This document shows, one piece after another, positions 45,384 to 54,952 of a stretch of 64,000 nt of DNA. The stretch is from Lysobacter soli (GTDB lineage: Bacteria; Pseudomonadota; Gammaproteobacteria; Xanthomonadales; Xanthomonadaceae): positions 186,001-250,000 of the forward strand of contig NZ_QTJR01000001.1 in the NCBI RefSeq assembly GCF_003382285.1, read 5' to 3'. Position numbers and translations under genes: made by a program. The first letter of the stretch is position 1. The number at the start of each line of letters is the position of its first letter. The notes beneath the pieces were generated by a model. That model was given only the letters and a program-made list of their open reading frames with translations. It ran no database searches and had not been told where the DNA came from.

Positions 45384-46130
45384 TCACCAGCGCGCCGGCT
45401 TCGTCAGCGGGGGCGCTTCGCGCTGGCGGTCGTAGGCGCGCAGTTCGTCGCGGATGTGGGCGATGCGCTGGCGGCCGAGCGCGTTGCGCTGTTCGTCCAG
45501 GACGACGCCGTCGAGCAGTTCGGCCATGCGCTGCGCGGTGGGCAGCATGGTTTCCCAGGCGTCGAGCGCGTTGACCGGCGCGGGCAGCGTGAGGAAGAAC
45601 GCGATGGCCGGCGTCTCCATCGACTGGATGTTCGCCATGTCGAAGCTGCCGGGCTTCATGATGTTGGCGACGCTGAACACCGGGCCGCGATCGGGATGGT
45701 TCTCGACCAGGCGGTGGAACACGCCCATGTAGCCGTAGACCAGACCGGCCTTCTCGGCGGCGACGACGATGTCCGGGCCATGCAGTTTCTGCCCGGCGCG
45801 CGCGGCCAGGTACAGCGTCACGATCTTGTCGAACTCCTCGCTGACGCGACGGCCCAGCTCGCTGTTGGCGCCGCCTTCCAGCGTGCGGTCGAACAGTTCC
45901 AGCTCGGCCTGCGAGGTCGAGCCGCCGGCGGTGCCGCCCTGCGCGAGGTCGCGTTCGATCTGCTCGCCCAGCGTCGGCTCCTGGCGCGGCGCGCCGGACG
46001 AGGCGGCCGGTTCGCGCGGTACGCGCTTGCCCTGCCCCGGCTTTCGCGGCCGGCCGAAGAAGACGATGGCGGCGACGAGGATCAGGCCGGCGATCAGGAT
46101 GCCGATCCGCAGCAGGGTCACGTCGGACAT
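45384..46130 (-). CDS. zipA: Cell division protein ZipA
   Basis: 248 residues. N-terminal membrane anchor at ~7-26 (IGILIAGLILVAAIVFF), a Pro/Gln-rich linker shorter than E. coli's, and a C-terminal ZipA domain (~110-240) that binds the FtsZ C-terminal peptide (GYMGVFHRLVEN, FFLTLPAPVNALDAW). ATG at 46128-46130 with AAGGAG upstream. It lies between smc and ligA as in other gammaproteobacteria; 46 bp from smc. Confidence 0.93.
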   Translation of the reverse strand: MSDVTLLRIGILIAGLILVAAIVFFGRPRKPGQGKRVPREPAASSGAPRQEPTLGEQIERDLAQGGTAGGSTSQAELELFDRTLEGGANSELGRRVSEEFDKIVTLYLAARAGQKLHGPDIVVAAEKAGLVYGYMGVFHRLVENHPDRGPVFSVANIMKPGSFDMANIQSMETPAIAFFLTLPAPVNALDAWETMLPTAQRMAELLDGVVLDEQRNALGRQRIAHIRDELRAYDRQREAPPLTKPARW

Positions 46131-46176
46131 TCGTTGAACTCCTTCCCGATGTTGTTTCGATGCGACGGTCGCGCGA

Positions 46177-49100
46177 TCACGCCACGCCCGCCAGGCGCGA
46201 GGCCTCGGCCAGGTCCACCGACACCAGGCGGCTGACGCCCGGCTCGCGCATGGTCACGCCGGAGAGCTGGTGCGCGGCTTCCATCGTCGCCTTGTTGTGG
46301 GTGACGAAGAGGAACTGTACCGCCTCGCTCATCTCGCTGACCATCTGCGCGAGGCGGCCGACGTTGGCTTCGTCCAGCGGCGCGTCGACCTCGTCGAGCA
46401 GGCAGAACGGCGCGGGATTGAGGCGGAAGATCGCGAACACCAGCGCCACGGCGGTCATCGCCTTCTCGCCGCCGGACAGCAGCGAGATGTTTGACACGCG
46501 CTTGCCCGGCGGGCGCGCCATGATCGACACGCCGGTGTCGAGCAGGTCCTCGCCGGTGAGTTCGAGGTACGCGTGGCCGCCACCGAACAGGCGCGGATAC
46601 AGCTCCTGCACGCCGGAATTGACGCGATCGAAGGTGTCCTTGAAGCGGCCGCGGGTTTCGCGGTCGATCTTGCGGATCGCCTCTTCCAGCGTTTCCAGCG
46701 CGGTGGTGAGGTCGGTGTTCTGCGCGTCGAGGTAGTCCTTGCGCTGCTCGGCTTCGGCGTGTTCGGCGATCGCGGCGAGGTTCACCGGCTCCAGTCGGCG
46801 CAGCTTGCCGTCCAGTTCGGACACCGTGCGTTCCCACACCTGCGGGTTCATGTCGTCGGTGAGCGTGTTGACCACGTCCTCCAGCACGAAGCCCGCCTCG
46901 ACCACGGCCGCGGCGAGCTGTTCGGCCTTGAGCACCAGCGCCTGCTGTTCCAGGCGGCGCTGGCCGATGGCCTCGCGCTGCTGGATCGCCTGGTCGTCGC
47001 GCTGGTGGCGGACCTGTTCGAAGCGGCGCAGGTCGTTGTCGATGCCGTCGAGCGTGGTCCGCGCGATGGTGAGGTTCTGCTCGGTCAGGACGCGCTGTTC
47101 GAGCGCGACCTGCCGCTGCTCTTCCAGCGTCGAGACCGGGTCGTCGCCCTCGGCCAGCTGCAGCGAGAGTTCTTCCAGCCGCGTGTCGAGCTGGCCGCGC
47201 TGCCCGACCATGCGCGAGACCGCCTGCTCCAGCGCGGCGATCTGCGTGCGCTGGGATTCGAGCGTGAGCGCCAGCGCGTGGGCGGCGTCGCGCGTTTCGC
47301 GAGCGATGTTGCGGGCCTGGTCGCGCGCGTCGGTCATCGCACGGCGTTCGCCTTCCAGCGCCTGGCGTGCGTCTTCCAGTTCGGTCATGCGCATCACCGC
47401 CTCTTCCTGGCGGTTGCGCGCCTCGCGGGCCTGGTCCTGCGCGGCTTCGAGGTTCTGCGCGAGCTGGGCCAGTTCCGCGTCGATCTTCTCGATGCGCGAA
47501 CGCGCGTTGTCGAGGCGGCCCTGCTGGCTCTGCAGCTGGCCGGCGATTTCCGAGACGCTGCGATGCGCCATGTACAGCGTGCGCTGCGCGTCCTCGCGCT
47601 GCTGCTCGGCGGCGAGCGTGCGATCGCGCAGCTGCACCTGCAGCGATTCGAGTTCCTTCTCGCGCGCGAGCAGCGTTTCGATCTCGCCGCGCAGCGTCTG
47701 GATCTCGCGCTCGCGCAGCAACGCGCCCTGCTGCGCGGCGCCGGAGCGCAGCACGCGGACCCAGCCGGCGCCCAGGCGTTCGCCCGTGCGCGTGATGACC
47801 GACTCGCCCTCGCCCAGGGTCGGCAGCAGCGCGCGCGCCGCGGTGAGGTCGTCGGCAGCATGCAGGCGGGCGAGGATGCGGCGTATCGCGATCGGGCCGC
47901 GCACCTTCGAGGCAAGCGACGTCGGTGCGAACTGCACGGCGTCGTTCTGCGGATCGACCAGCGCCAGGCGGCCTTCGCCCAGTTCGCCGATGGCTTCCAC
48001 CAGCGTTTCCGGCGATTCGACCAGCACGCCTTCGATCATCTGGCCGAGCGCGCTTTCCACCGCGTTTTCCCAACCGGCGTCGACGTCGAGCGCCTCGCCC
48101 ACGCGCGTGGCCGAATCGAGCCCGCGCGCCTTGAGCCAGCCCAGCGCGGCGCCCTGCTCCTGGCCCAGCGCGGCGTGCTGCAGGGTCTCCAGCGACGACA
48201 GACGGCCGCGTGCGGCCTGCGCCTGCTTGCGCGCCTCGGCCAGTTCGGACTGCGTGGAACGCTGCTGCTCCTGCAGTTCGGCCAGCGCGGCTTTGCGGGT
48301 CTCCAGCTCCTCGGTGAGGCTGTCGATGGAGAACTTCTGCGTCTCGTGCTTTTCCTGCAGCTCGGCGAACGCATCCGACAGCGCGGTCAGGTCGAGGCCG
48401 GAGCGTTCGTTGCCGAGCGATTCGCGACGGCGATCGGCCTCCAGGACCTGGCGGTCCAGGTGTTCGATGCGCGTGCGTTCGACATCGGCGGCACGCGAGG
48501 CTTCGGCCTGCGCGCGGCTGTGCGCTTCCCAGCGCTGCTGCCAGTCGGTCAGCGCGGCTTCGGCCTCGCGCAGCGCGTCCTGGCGCAGGACGTCTTCCTC
48601 GCGCAGCTGCTCCAGGCGCGGCTCGGCTTCGGCCACCGCTTCGCGCAAAACGTCGAGCTTGGACTGGTCGCTGCCCATGTGCTGGCCCAGCTCGGCCAGC
48701 GCGGTCATCGCCTCGTCGCGCGCCTTGTTCAGGCGGTTGGCCATCTCGCGCTGGTGCTGGATCTGCTGTTCGATGCGCGCCAGCGTGCCGCTGACTTCGT
48801 AGCTGGCGGCCTGCGCCTTGTTGAGCGCCTCGGCGGCTTCCTCGCGCTTCACGCGGCCGGTCTCGATCTCGCGCTCGGCTTCGCGCTGTTCGGCGATGAG
48901 CTGCTGCAGGCGCGTTTCCTGCTGGGCGAGCTTCTCGCGCTGGCCCTGCAGCTTCTGGTCGAGCGCGCGGTGTTCCAGCGCTTTCCACTCGGCGTCCTTG
49001 ACCTTCCGTTCGGCCTGGATCGCCTGGTACTGCTCGGCCTGGCGCGCCTGGCGCTTGAGGTGTTCGAGCTGCTTGCCGACTTCCTCGCGCAGGTCGTTCA

Positions 49101-49680
49101 GGCGGTCCAGGTTCTCGCGCGTGTGGCGGATGCGCGTTTCGGTTTCCTTGCGGCGTTCCTTGTACTTGGAGATGCCGGCGGCTTCCTCCAGGTAGACGCG
49201 CAGTTCCTCGGGCTTGGCCTCGATGACCTGCGAGATCATGCCCTGCTCGATGATCGAGTAGCTGCGCGGGCCCAGGCCCGTGCCGAGGAACAGGTCGGTG
49301 ATGTCGCGGCGGCGGCACTTGGCGCCGTTGAGGTAGTACTGGTTGCTGCCGTCGCGGCTGACGGTGCGCTTGACCGAGATCTCGTTGAACGCCGCGTACT
49401 CACCGGTGATGGTGTGGTCGGAGTTGTCGAAGATCAGCTCGACCATCGCCTGCGACACGGGCTTGCGGGCGGAGGAGCCAGCGAAGATGACGTCGGTCAG
49501 CGAATCGCCACGCAGGCGGCTGGCCGAGCTTTCGCCCATCACCCAGCGCACGGCGTCGATGATGTTGGACTTGCCGCAGCCGTTCGGACCGACGATGCCG
49601 GTCATGTTGGTCGGCAGGTGCAGCGTGGTCGGATCGACGAAGGATTTGAAGCCGGACAGCTTGATCGTGGACAGACGCAT
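46177..49680 (-). CDS. smc: Chromosome partition/condensin protein SMC
   Basis: 1167 residues. Walker A GPNGCGKSN at 31-39; two long coiled-coil arms rich in Glu, Arg, Gln; a hinge near the middle (GVLVESPETLVEAIGELGEG); signature LSGGEKA and Walker B LLDEVDAPLDEANVGR near the C-terminus. Acts as a dimer with ScpAB in chromosome compaction. A complete SMC, with no MukB features. ATG at 49678-49680. In the 243-bp upstream gap a TATACT box (complement of 49812-49817) and a similar TATACC (complement of 49772-49777) are promoter candidates. Confidence 0.97.
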   Translation of the reverse strand: MRLSTIKLSGFKSFVDPTTLHLPTNMTGIVGPNGCGKSNIIDAVRWVMGESSASRLRGDSLTDVIFAGSSARKPVSQAMVELIFDNSDHTITGEYAAFNEISVKRTVSRDGSNQYYLNGAKCRRRDITDLFLGTGLGPRSYSIIEQGMISQVIEAKPEELRVYLEEAAGISKYKERRKETETRIRHTRENLDRLNDLREEVGKQLEHLKRQARQAEQYQAIQAERKVKDAEWKALEHRALDQKLQGQREKLAQQETRLQQLIAEQREAEREIETGRVKREEAAEALNKAQAASYEVSGTLARIEQQIQHQREMANRLNKARDEAMTALAELGQHMGSDQSKLDVLREAVAEAEPRLEQLREEDVLRQDALREAEAALTDWQQRWEAHSRAQAEASRAADVERTRIEHLDRQVLEADRRRESLGNERSGLDLTALSDAFAELQEKHETQKFSIDSLTEELETRKAALAELQEQQRSTQSELAEARKQAQAARGRLSSLETLQHAALGQEQGAALGWLKARGLDSATRVGEALDVDAGWENAVESALGQMIEGVLVESPETLVEAIGELGEGRLALVDPQNDAVQFAPTSLASKVRGPIAIRRILARLHAADDLTAARALLPTLGEGESVITRTGERLGAGWVRVLRSGAAQQGALLREREIQTLRGEIETLLAREKELESLQVQLRDRTLAAEQQREDAQRTLYMAHRSVSEIAGQLQSQQGRLDNARSRIEKIDAELAQLAQNLEAAQDQAREARNRQEEAVMRMTELEDARQALEGERRAMTDARDQARNIARETRDAAHALALTLESQRTQIAALEQAVSRMVGQRGQLDTRLEELSLQLAEGDDPVSTLEEQRQVALEQRVLTEQNLTIARTTLDGIDNDLRRFEQVRHQRDDQAIQQREAIGQRRLEQQALVLKAEQLAAAVVEAGFVLEDVVNTLTDDMNPQVWERTVSELDGKLRRLEPVNLAAIAEHAEAEQRKDYLDAQNTDLTTALETLEEAIRKIDRETRGRFKDTFDRVNSGVQELYPRLFGGGHAYLELTGEDLLDTGVSIMARPPGKRVSNISLLSGGEKAMTAVALVFAIFRLNPAPFCLLDEVDAPLDEANVGRLAQMVSEMSEAVQFLFVTHNKATMEAAHQLSGVTMREPGVSRLVSVDLAEASRLAGVA

Positions 49681-49923
49681 GCGTCGATGTGTTCTCGGGC
49701 TCGATGCGTGTCGCCGGACCGCGCGCGCATCCTCGTGAGGTGGATGACGTATCTACGCTAACTGCTTGATCGGTATAGCGAAGCATCGGCGTTTATGCCG
49801 AATGACGAAAGAGTATAGCGAGGCCGGACGGCCCTGCGGGCCGGATCGCCGCTCCGTGGACGCCCCCGGTGGGACGGCCGACAGGTCGACGCGGCATTTA
49901 CGGCGCCACTGCGAGGCTGGGGC

Positions 49924-51090
49924 ATGGATCGAGGTTTCTGGGAGCAGGCGGGCGCGATCGCGTGGCCGTTGACGATCGCGCTGGTGCTGGGCCTGCTGGT
50001 CCATCGCGCCCTGCTCGCCCTGTCGCGCCGGGCCGACGCCCACGCCGCCACCCGGATGCGGGCGCGCATCACGCAGGTCATCGCCCTGCCCGCGGCCGTC
50101 GCGCTGCCGCTGATCTTCCTCAGCGTGGCGGTGCGCGCCGTGCCGCTGCCGGAGGACTGGCTGGACCGGATCCAGCACTGGCTCGGCGTCGGAACCCTTC
50201 TGTGCTTCACGTGGCTGGTGGTCCGGGCGATCGGCGCGATCGAACGGCGGATCCTGCGCCAGAACCCCGTCGAGGTCGCAGACAACCTCGAAGCCCGCCG
50301 CATCCAGACCCAGACGCGCGTGCTCAGCCGCATCGCCCAGGGCGTGGCGATCCTCGCCGGCGTCTCGATCGCGCTGATGACGTTCCCTGCCATCCGCCAG
50401 ATCGGCACGACGCTGCTCGCATCGGCCGGCATCATCGGCCTGGTGGCGGGCATCGCCGCCAAGCCGGTGTTCGGCAACCTCATCGCCGGGCTGCAGATCG
50501 CCGTGGCACAGCCGATCCGCCTGGACGACGTCGTCATCGTCCAGGGCGAATGGGGCCGCATCGAGGAAATCGACAGCACGTATGTCGTCGTGCGCATCTG
50601 GGACGAGCGCCGCCTCGTGGTGCCGCTGCAATGGTTCATCGAGAACCCGTTCGAGAACTGGACGCGCACCACCTCGCAGCTGCTCGGCACCGCTTTCCTT
50701 TGGCTCGACTACCGCACGCCGATGGCCGAGGTACGAAAGGCGCTGCAGCACATCTGCGAGACCGACGAGCGCTGGGACGGCCGCGTATGCGTCGCGCAGA
50801 TCACCGATTCGGACCAGTCGACGCTGCAGGTGCGATTGCTGGTGAGCGCGCGCAATTCCGGCGACCTGTTCGACCTGCGCTGCGCCGTGCGCGAGCGGAT
50901 GATCGAATTCCTCAACGCCTCGCATCCCTATGCGCTGCCGCGCGTGCGCGTGGCGCGGGCGATCCGCGCGGCGGGCGATTCGGAATCGCGGCAGGCAGGG
51001 CCGCGCGAAATCGGCGAGCAGACGACCTCGCCCGGCGCGGAAGACGTCAACGACGCCGACGTCGCGCGGGCGGCCGCGCAGCCCGAGTAA
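49924..51090 (+). CDS. Mechanosensitive ion channel family protein (MscS type)
   Basis: 388 residues. About four N-terminal membrane segments (~12-30, 50-72, 84-104, 130-155) then the pore-lining MscS helix (SAGIIGLVAGIAAKPVFGNLIAGL, quoted in part) and the beta domain (LDDVVIVQGEWGRIEEI, FIENPFENWTR). The Gly/Ala pattern of TM3 and the cytoplasmic beta region are typical. The C-terminal ~30 residues are Ala/Glu-rich and disordered. Opens under membrane tension to release solutes. It ends 3 bp from the convergent ugpC stop. Confidence 0.92.
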   Translation: MDRGFWEQAGAIAWPLTIALVLGLLVHRALLALSRRADAHAATRMRARITQVIALPAAVALPLIFLSVAVRAVPLPEDWLDRIQHWLGVGTLLCFTWLVVRAIGAIERRILRQNPVEVADNLEARRIQTQTRVLSRIAQGVAILAGVSIALMTFPAIRQIGTTLLASAGIIGLVAGIAAKPVFGNLIAGLQIAVAQPIRLDDVVIVQGEWGRIEEIDSTYVVVRIWDERRLVVPLQWFIENPFENWTRTTSQLLGTAFLWLDYRTPMAEVRKALQHICETDERWDGRVCVAQITDSDQSTLQVRLLVSARNSGDLFDLRCAVRERMIEFLNASHPYALPRVRVARAIRAAGDSESRQAGPREIGEQTTSPGAEDVNDADVARAAAQPE

Positions 51091-51093
51091 GGC

Positions 51094-52194
51094 CTACGCC
51101 CGCAGGCTGCGTCCACTCTCCGGATCGAAGTAGTGCATGTGCTCGGGGTTGTGCCCCAGATACACCGTGTCGCCGGGACCGGGCAGGTTGCGCGGAGGCA
51201 GGCGGACGACGAGCTCGCCGCCACCGCAGGCCAGGTTGAGGAAGGCTTCGTTGCCGATGGGTTCGACGGTTTCGACCCGCGCCTGCAGGTGTCCTGCGCC
51301 GGGTGCAGCGAGCGAGAGATCTTCCGGACGCAGGCCGACGGTGAGCCGCTTGCCGGCAAAACCACGCAGGACCTCGCGCAGTCCGGCTTCCGGCTGCAGC
51401 GGAAGTTCGACGCCGTCCGCGAGCCGCAAGGCGAGATCGTCGTCGCGCTGCACGACCTCGCCTTCGAGCAGGTTCATCTTCGGGCTGCCCAGGAAGGTCG
51501 CCACGAACAGGTTCGCCGGCCGGTTGTACAGCGCCATCGGCGTGTCGATCTGCTGGATGCGGCCCTTGTCCAGCACGACGATGCGCTGGCCGAGCGTCAT
51601 CGCTTCGACCTGGTCGTGCGTGACATAGATCATGGTCGTGCCGAGCTTGCGGTGCAGGCGCGCGATCTCCACGCGCGTGGACGCACGCAGCTTGGCGTCG
51701 AGGTTCGAGAGCGGTTCGTCGAGCAGGAACACCTGCGGTTGGCGCACCAGCGCGCGGCCGAGCGCGACGCGCTGGCGCTGTCCGCCCGACAGCGCTGCCG
51801 GCTTGCGATCCAGTAGCGATTCCAGTTCGAGCATCTGCGCCGATTCGGTCACGCGGCGGGCGATTTCGTCCTTCGACGCGCCGCGCAGCTTCAGGCCGAA
51901 ACCGAGGTTCTCGGCCACGGTCATGTGCGGATACAGCGCGTAGCTCTGGAAGACCATCGCGATGTCGCGATCCTTCGGCGCCATGTCGTTGACCACGCGA
52001 TCGCCGATGCGCAATTCGCCGGCGGTGATGGTTTCCAGGCCCGCGATCATGCGCAGCAGCGTCGACTTGCCGCAGCCCGACGGGCCGACCAGCACCAGCA
52101 GTTCGCCGTCGCCGATGTCGAAGGTCGCGTCGTCCACGCCGACGAAGCCGTTGGGATAGACCTTGCGCAGACGATCCAGCGTGACCTTCGCCAT
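51094..52194 (-). CDS. ugpC: Sugar ABC transporter ATP-binding protein, UgpC/MalK type
   Basis: 366 residues. Walker A GPSGCGKST, Q-loop FQSYALYPHMTVAENLGFGL (quoted in part), signature LSGGQRQRVALGRAL, Walker B VFLLDEPLSNLDA, and a C-terminal TOBE regulatory domain (RPEDLSLA, GNEAFLNLACGG). I start at ATG 52192-52194, not the longer frame. No permease or binding protein is adjacent, so this ATPase probably serves transporters encoded elsewhere, as MalK/MsiK-like proteins do. A LacI-type operator lies 98 bp upstream, fitting sugar control. Confidence 0.93.
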   Translation of the reverse strand: MAKVTLDRLRKVYPNGFVGVDDATFDIGDGELLVLVGPSGCGKSTLLRMIAGLETITAGELRIGDRVVNDMAPKDRDIAMVFQSYALYPHMTVAENLGFGLKLRGASKDEIARRVTESAQMLELESLLDRKPAALSGGQRQRVALGRALVRQPQVFLLDEPLSNLDAKLRASTRVEIARLHRKLGTTMIYVTHDQVEAMTLGQRIVVLDKGRIQQIDTPMALYNRPANLFVATFLGSPKMNLLEGEVVQRDDDLALRLADGVELPLQPEAGLREVLRGFAGKRLTVGLRPEDLSLAAPGAGHLQARVETVEPIGNEAFLNLACGGGELVVRLPPRNLPGPGDTVYLGHNPEHMHYFDPESGRSLRA

Positions 52195-52551
52195 TGAGTT
52201 CCTCGGGTGTGTCCCTGCGGTCGAGCGGGACGGCGCTCGCATTCTGTTGGTTCCGGCGATGCAAATGGCGCCGGGCTTCGTTATCCTGCCATGTAACCGT
52301 TTTCATGCCTATCGCGCGGCCTTCATGGGGCCACGGACCCGACGGTCACGCACGGTTTGGCGGACGGGATCCGCTGCCCCTTCCCTCCCACGGCAGCGGG
52401 TCCCGCCGTTCTTGTCGGAACGCCCTGCACGGCGGGTCTGATTTCGTATTCAGTCGCGACAGGCCGGCGCCGGTACATCGCCCACGGAGACAGGCACGCG
52501 GCGGTCCATTACGCTGCGGCCTTTCTGCGTTTACCCCACCGCGGTGATCCC
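52195..52551. other. Divergent regulatory region ugpC-glk
   Basis: 357 bp with no convincing gene. It holds the LacI-family operator at 52292-52305 and the leader of glk, where GGTGA precedes a TTG start. Other small ORFs here are unsupported. Confidence 0.6.
52292..52305. promoter_or_regulatory. LacI/GalR-family operator
   Basis: TGTAACCGTTTTCA matches the family pattern TGnAAnCGnTTnCA at every fixed position. It lies between two genes of sugar metabolism (ugpC and glk), 98 bp from the ugpC start and 247 bp from glk. No LacI regulator is encoded in the window, so the regulator acts from elsewhere. Confidence 0.6.
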
Positions 52552-53541
52552 TTGAGCGAGACCTTCCCGACCGACAGCCACGCCCTGCTCGCCGACATCG
52601 GCGGCACCAATGCGCGCTTCGCGCTCGCGCGGCGCGATGCGGTCGACCCGTTGCTGATGGACAGCGTGCGCGAATTCGCCGTCGCCGATTTCCCCTCGCT
52701 GGCCGACGCCGCGCGCCATTACCTCGACACGACCGGCGCGATCGCGACGACCGGCGTGTTCGCCGTGGCCGGCCGCGTGGACGGCGACGAGGCGCGCATC
52801 ACCAACCATCCGTGGGTGATTTCCGCCGTGCGCACCGGCGAACAACTGGGCCTGGGATCGCTGCGCCTGGTCAACGATTTCGCCGCGCAGGCGATGGGCG
52901 CCTCCCTGCTGCGTCCGCAGGACGTGGTGCCGGTCGGCGGCATCGGCTGGAGCGGCCACGACGCCGTGGACCGCACCTTCGCCATCATCGGTGCGGGCAC
53001 GGGCCTGGGCGTGGGCGGGCTGCTGCGACGCGGCGGCCGCTACTTCCCGCTGCAGACCGAGGGCGGCCACGTCAGCTTCGCGCCGAACTCGCCGGAGGAA
53101 ATCGAGATCCTGGTGCAGATGTCGGCCGAGTTCGGCCGCGTATCGAACGAACGCCTCGTCAGCGGCCAGGGCCTGGTGAACCTGCATCGCGCCCTGAGCA
53201 ACATCGCCGGCGAGGATCCGGGTCCGCTGAAACCGTCGGACATCACCGCTCGCGCGAAGGAAGGCGACGAACGCAGCCTGCGCACGATCGACGTGTTCTG
53301 CGCGGTGTTCGGCGCGGCCGCGGGCGACCTGGTCCTGACGCTCGGCGCATGGGACGGCGTGTTCCTCACCGGCGGCCTCGTGCCGAAGCTGTTGCCGTCG
53401 ATCGCGCATTCGGCCTTCCGCCAGCGCTTCGAATACAAGGGCCGGTTCTCGCCGGTGATGGCGCGCATCCCGACACTGGCGGTGGTGCATCCGCAACCGG
53501 GGTTGCTCGGCGCCGCCGCGCTCGCGCAGGACGTCGCCTAA
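52552..53541 (+). CDS. glk: Glucokinase
   Basis: 329 residues, phosphorylates glucose to glucose 6-phosphate. I start at the TTG at 52552 (GGTGATCCC TTG, then SETFPTDSHALLADIGG); no ATG or GTG with a good site fits, and an upstream frame starting at 52357 would add 65 unmatched residues. ROK-unrelated Glk family: phosphate-binding ADIGGTNARF, GAGTGLG, TEGGHVSF. Stop is 43 bp before pgl, so the two probably form an operon feeding the Entner-Doudoroff/pentose pathways. Confidence 0.9.
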   Translation: MSETFPTDSHALLADIGGTNARFALARRDAVDPLLMDSVREFAVADFPSLADAARHYLDTTGAIATTGVFAVAGRVDGDEARITNHPWVISAVRTGEQLGLGSLRLVNDFAAQAMGASLLRPQDVVPVGGIGWSGHDAVDRTFAIIGAGTGLGVGGLLRRGGRYFPLQTEGGHVSFAPNSPEEIEILVQMSAEFGRVSNERLVSGQGLVNLHRALSNIAGEDPGPLKPSDITARAKEGDERSLRTIDVFCAVFGAAAGDLVLTLGAWDGVFLTGGLVPKLLPSIAHSAFRQRFEYKGRFSPVMARIPTLAVVHPQPGLLGAAALAQDVA

Positions 53542-53584
53542 CGCCACACGTGGCCTTGAAGTGGGCTGTGCGAGGATCCGGCGA

Positions 53585-54325
53585 ATGGCCGATCGCTCGC
53601 CCCAGCCAGTGCCCGAAATCGCCGCGACGTACACGTTCCACGCCCACGCGAACCGCGAGGTGTGGACCTGGGCGGCGGCGGTGTCGATCGCCGCGGAACT
53701 GCGCCGAGAGCTGATCGTCCAGCCACGTGCGCGCCTGCTGCTCTCCGGCGGCGGCACGCCGGGGCCGGTCTACCGGGCGCTATCGCAGGCGCCGCTGGAC
53801 TGGGAGCGCGTGGACGTCGGCCTCGTGGACGAGCGCTGGCTGCTGCCCGACGACCCCGACAGCAACGCGTGGCTGGTGCATCACGAATTCCTGCGCGACC
53901 ACGCCGCCGTCGCGCGCTTCGAACCGATGACGCAGGCCGGCCGGAACCTCGAAGGCGCGGTCGCGACCGCCAACGCGCACGCGCGCCGCGAAGCGACCGT
54001 CGCCGTCTTCGGCATGGGCGAGGACGGGCATACGGCGTCGCTGTTCCCGGACATGGCCGACGCCGAGCGCGTCCTAACCAGCCCGCGCGACTACGTCGCC
54101 GTGGACGCGCACGGCTGCCCCGGCGCGCAGCGATGGCCGCGCCGCATCAGCCTCACCCCGCACGGCATGAAGCGCATCGCGCACCGGTTGCTGCTCATCC
54201 AGGGTGCGCGAAAGCGCGCGGTGTTCGAAGAGGCGATCGCCTCCGGCGACGTGCAACGCTGGCCGGTGCTGGCGACACTGGAAAGCTCGTACGGCACGCC
54301 GCTCGACGTGCACTGGTGCGCGTGA
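53585..54325 (+). CDS. pgl: 6-phosphogluconolactonase
   Basis: 246 residues, hydrolyses 6-phosphogluconolactone. GAGGA site before the ATG at 53585; a longer start at 53561 is less likely. SGGGTPGPVYRAL, VGLVDERWL and GMGEDGHTASLFP are the NagB-superfamily/DevB motifs, the last with the catalytic His. Operon partner of glk; zwf is not in the window. Confidence 0.93.
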   Translation: MADRSPQPVPEIAATYTFHAHANREVWTWAAAVSIAAELRRELIVQPRARLLLSGGGTPGPVYRALSQAPLDWERVDVGLVDERWLLPDDPDSNAWLVHHEFLRDHAAVARFEPMTQAGRNLEGAVATANAHARREATVAVFGMGEDGHTASLFPDMADAERVLTSPRDYVAVDAHGCPGAQRWPRRISLTPHGMKRIAHRLLLIQGARKRAVFEEAIASGDVQRWPVLATLESSYGTPLDVHWCA

Positions 54326-54340
54326 GGTTCGGCCTCGGGA

Positions 54341-54751
54341 TCAACCTTGCGCTTCGATCGACGTTTCGCTGCTGGTCGTATGCACTGCATCCTTCGACGC
54401 GATTCGCGCATCGCGCAGCAGGCGCCGCGCCACGAGCAGGTTCTTCAACGGCAACACCAGTCCGGATTCGAACGGACTGAGGATCACCGTCGTCACCAGC
54501 ACGGGCACCAGGCCGACGGTTCGTGCGCGCGGATCAAGCGCGCGGCAGAGCCGGTGTGCGCGCACGGTGTAGAACAGCACCGGCGGCACCGTCACCAGCG
54601 TAAGCAGCACCGAGGCCTTCAGGCCGTCCTGCCGCCACTGCAATGCGGTCGCGGTGCACATGATGGCGAACCACACCACGTGCAGCACATAGGTGCGGAT
54701 CAATGCCGTGCGCGTGCGGGCGAGTTGCTGCAGGAGGGCATCGCGATCCAT
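54341..54751 (-). CDS. Hypothetical membrane protein
   Basis: 136 residues from the ATG at 54749-54751 (MDRDALLQQLARTRTALIRT). Three hydrophobic segments around 18-37, 45-65 and 78-100, with an Arg-rich loop between, then a hydrophilic tail ending with a Ser/Glu-rich stretch. No family recognised. Convergent with pgl, 15 bp apart. A longer frame adds 28 residues without support. Confidence 0.65.
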   Translation of the reverse strand: MDRDALLQQLARTRTALIRTYVLHVVWFAIMCTATALQWRQDGLKASVLLTLVTVPPVLFYTVRAHRLCRALDPRARTVGLVPVLVTTVILSPFESGLVLPLKNLLVARRLLRDARIASKDAVHTTSSETSIEAQG

Positions 54752-54828
54752 GCGTGCGTGTGTCCGGTGGGAACGCGGCCACTGTAGCCCGGGCATGCGG
54801 GGCGGTGCCATGGCACGTCGGAGCTCTG

Positions 54829-54880
54829 CCCTCATCCGCCTGCCGGCACCTTCTCCCGCAGGCGGGAGAAGGGTTCTGCT
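54829..54880. repeat. Hairpin repeat CCTTCTCCCGC
   Basis: GCCCTCATCCGCCTGCCGG followed by a perfect stem CCTTCTCCCGC (54849-54859), loop AG, GCGGGAGAAGG (54862-54872). A diverged member of the dispersed intergenic family that includes 19224 and 45304. It lies in the 201-bp gap upstream of the hypothetical membrane protein and downstream of the AraC gene. Confidence 0.65.
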
Positions 54881-54952
54881 TCGGGCGTGCTCACATCGGC
54901 GACGCGCTGTTCGCAGATTTGGATTACTCGAGCGGCGCCGCCGCGAGGAAGG

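Noticed and set aside
46573-49761. 1062-codon ORF on the plus strand opposite smc
   Set aside because: Antisense frame opened by high GC and biased third positions; low-complexity Arg/Ala/Leu/Gln sequence with no domain, while smc on the other strand is complete.
51088-51096. Possible overlap or fusion of the MscS gene and ugpC at their 3' ends
   Set aside because: The genes converge with stops 3 bp apart; both proteins have complete C-termini, so this is compact packing rather than a fusion or truncation.
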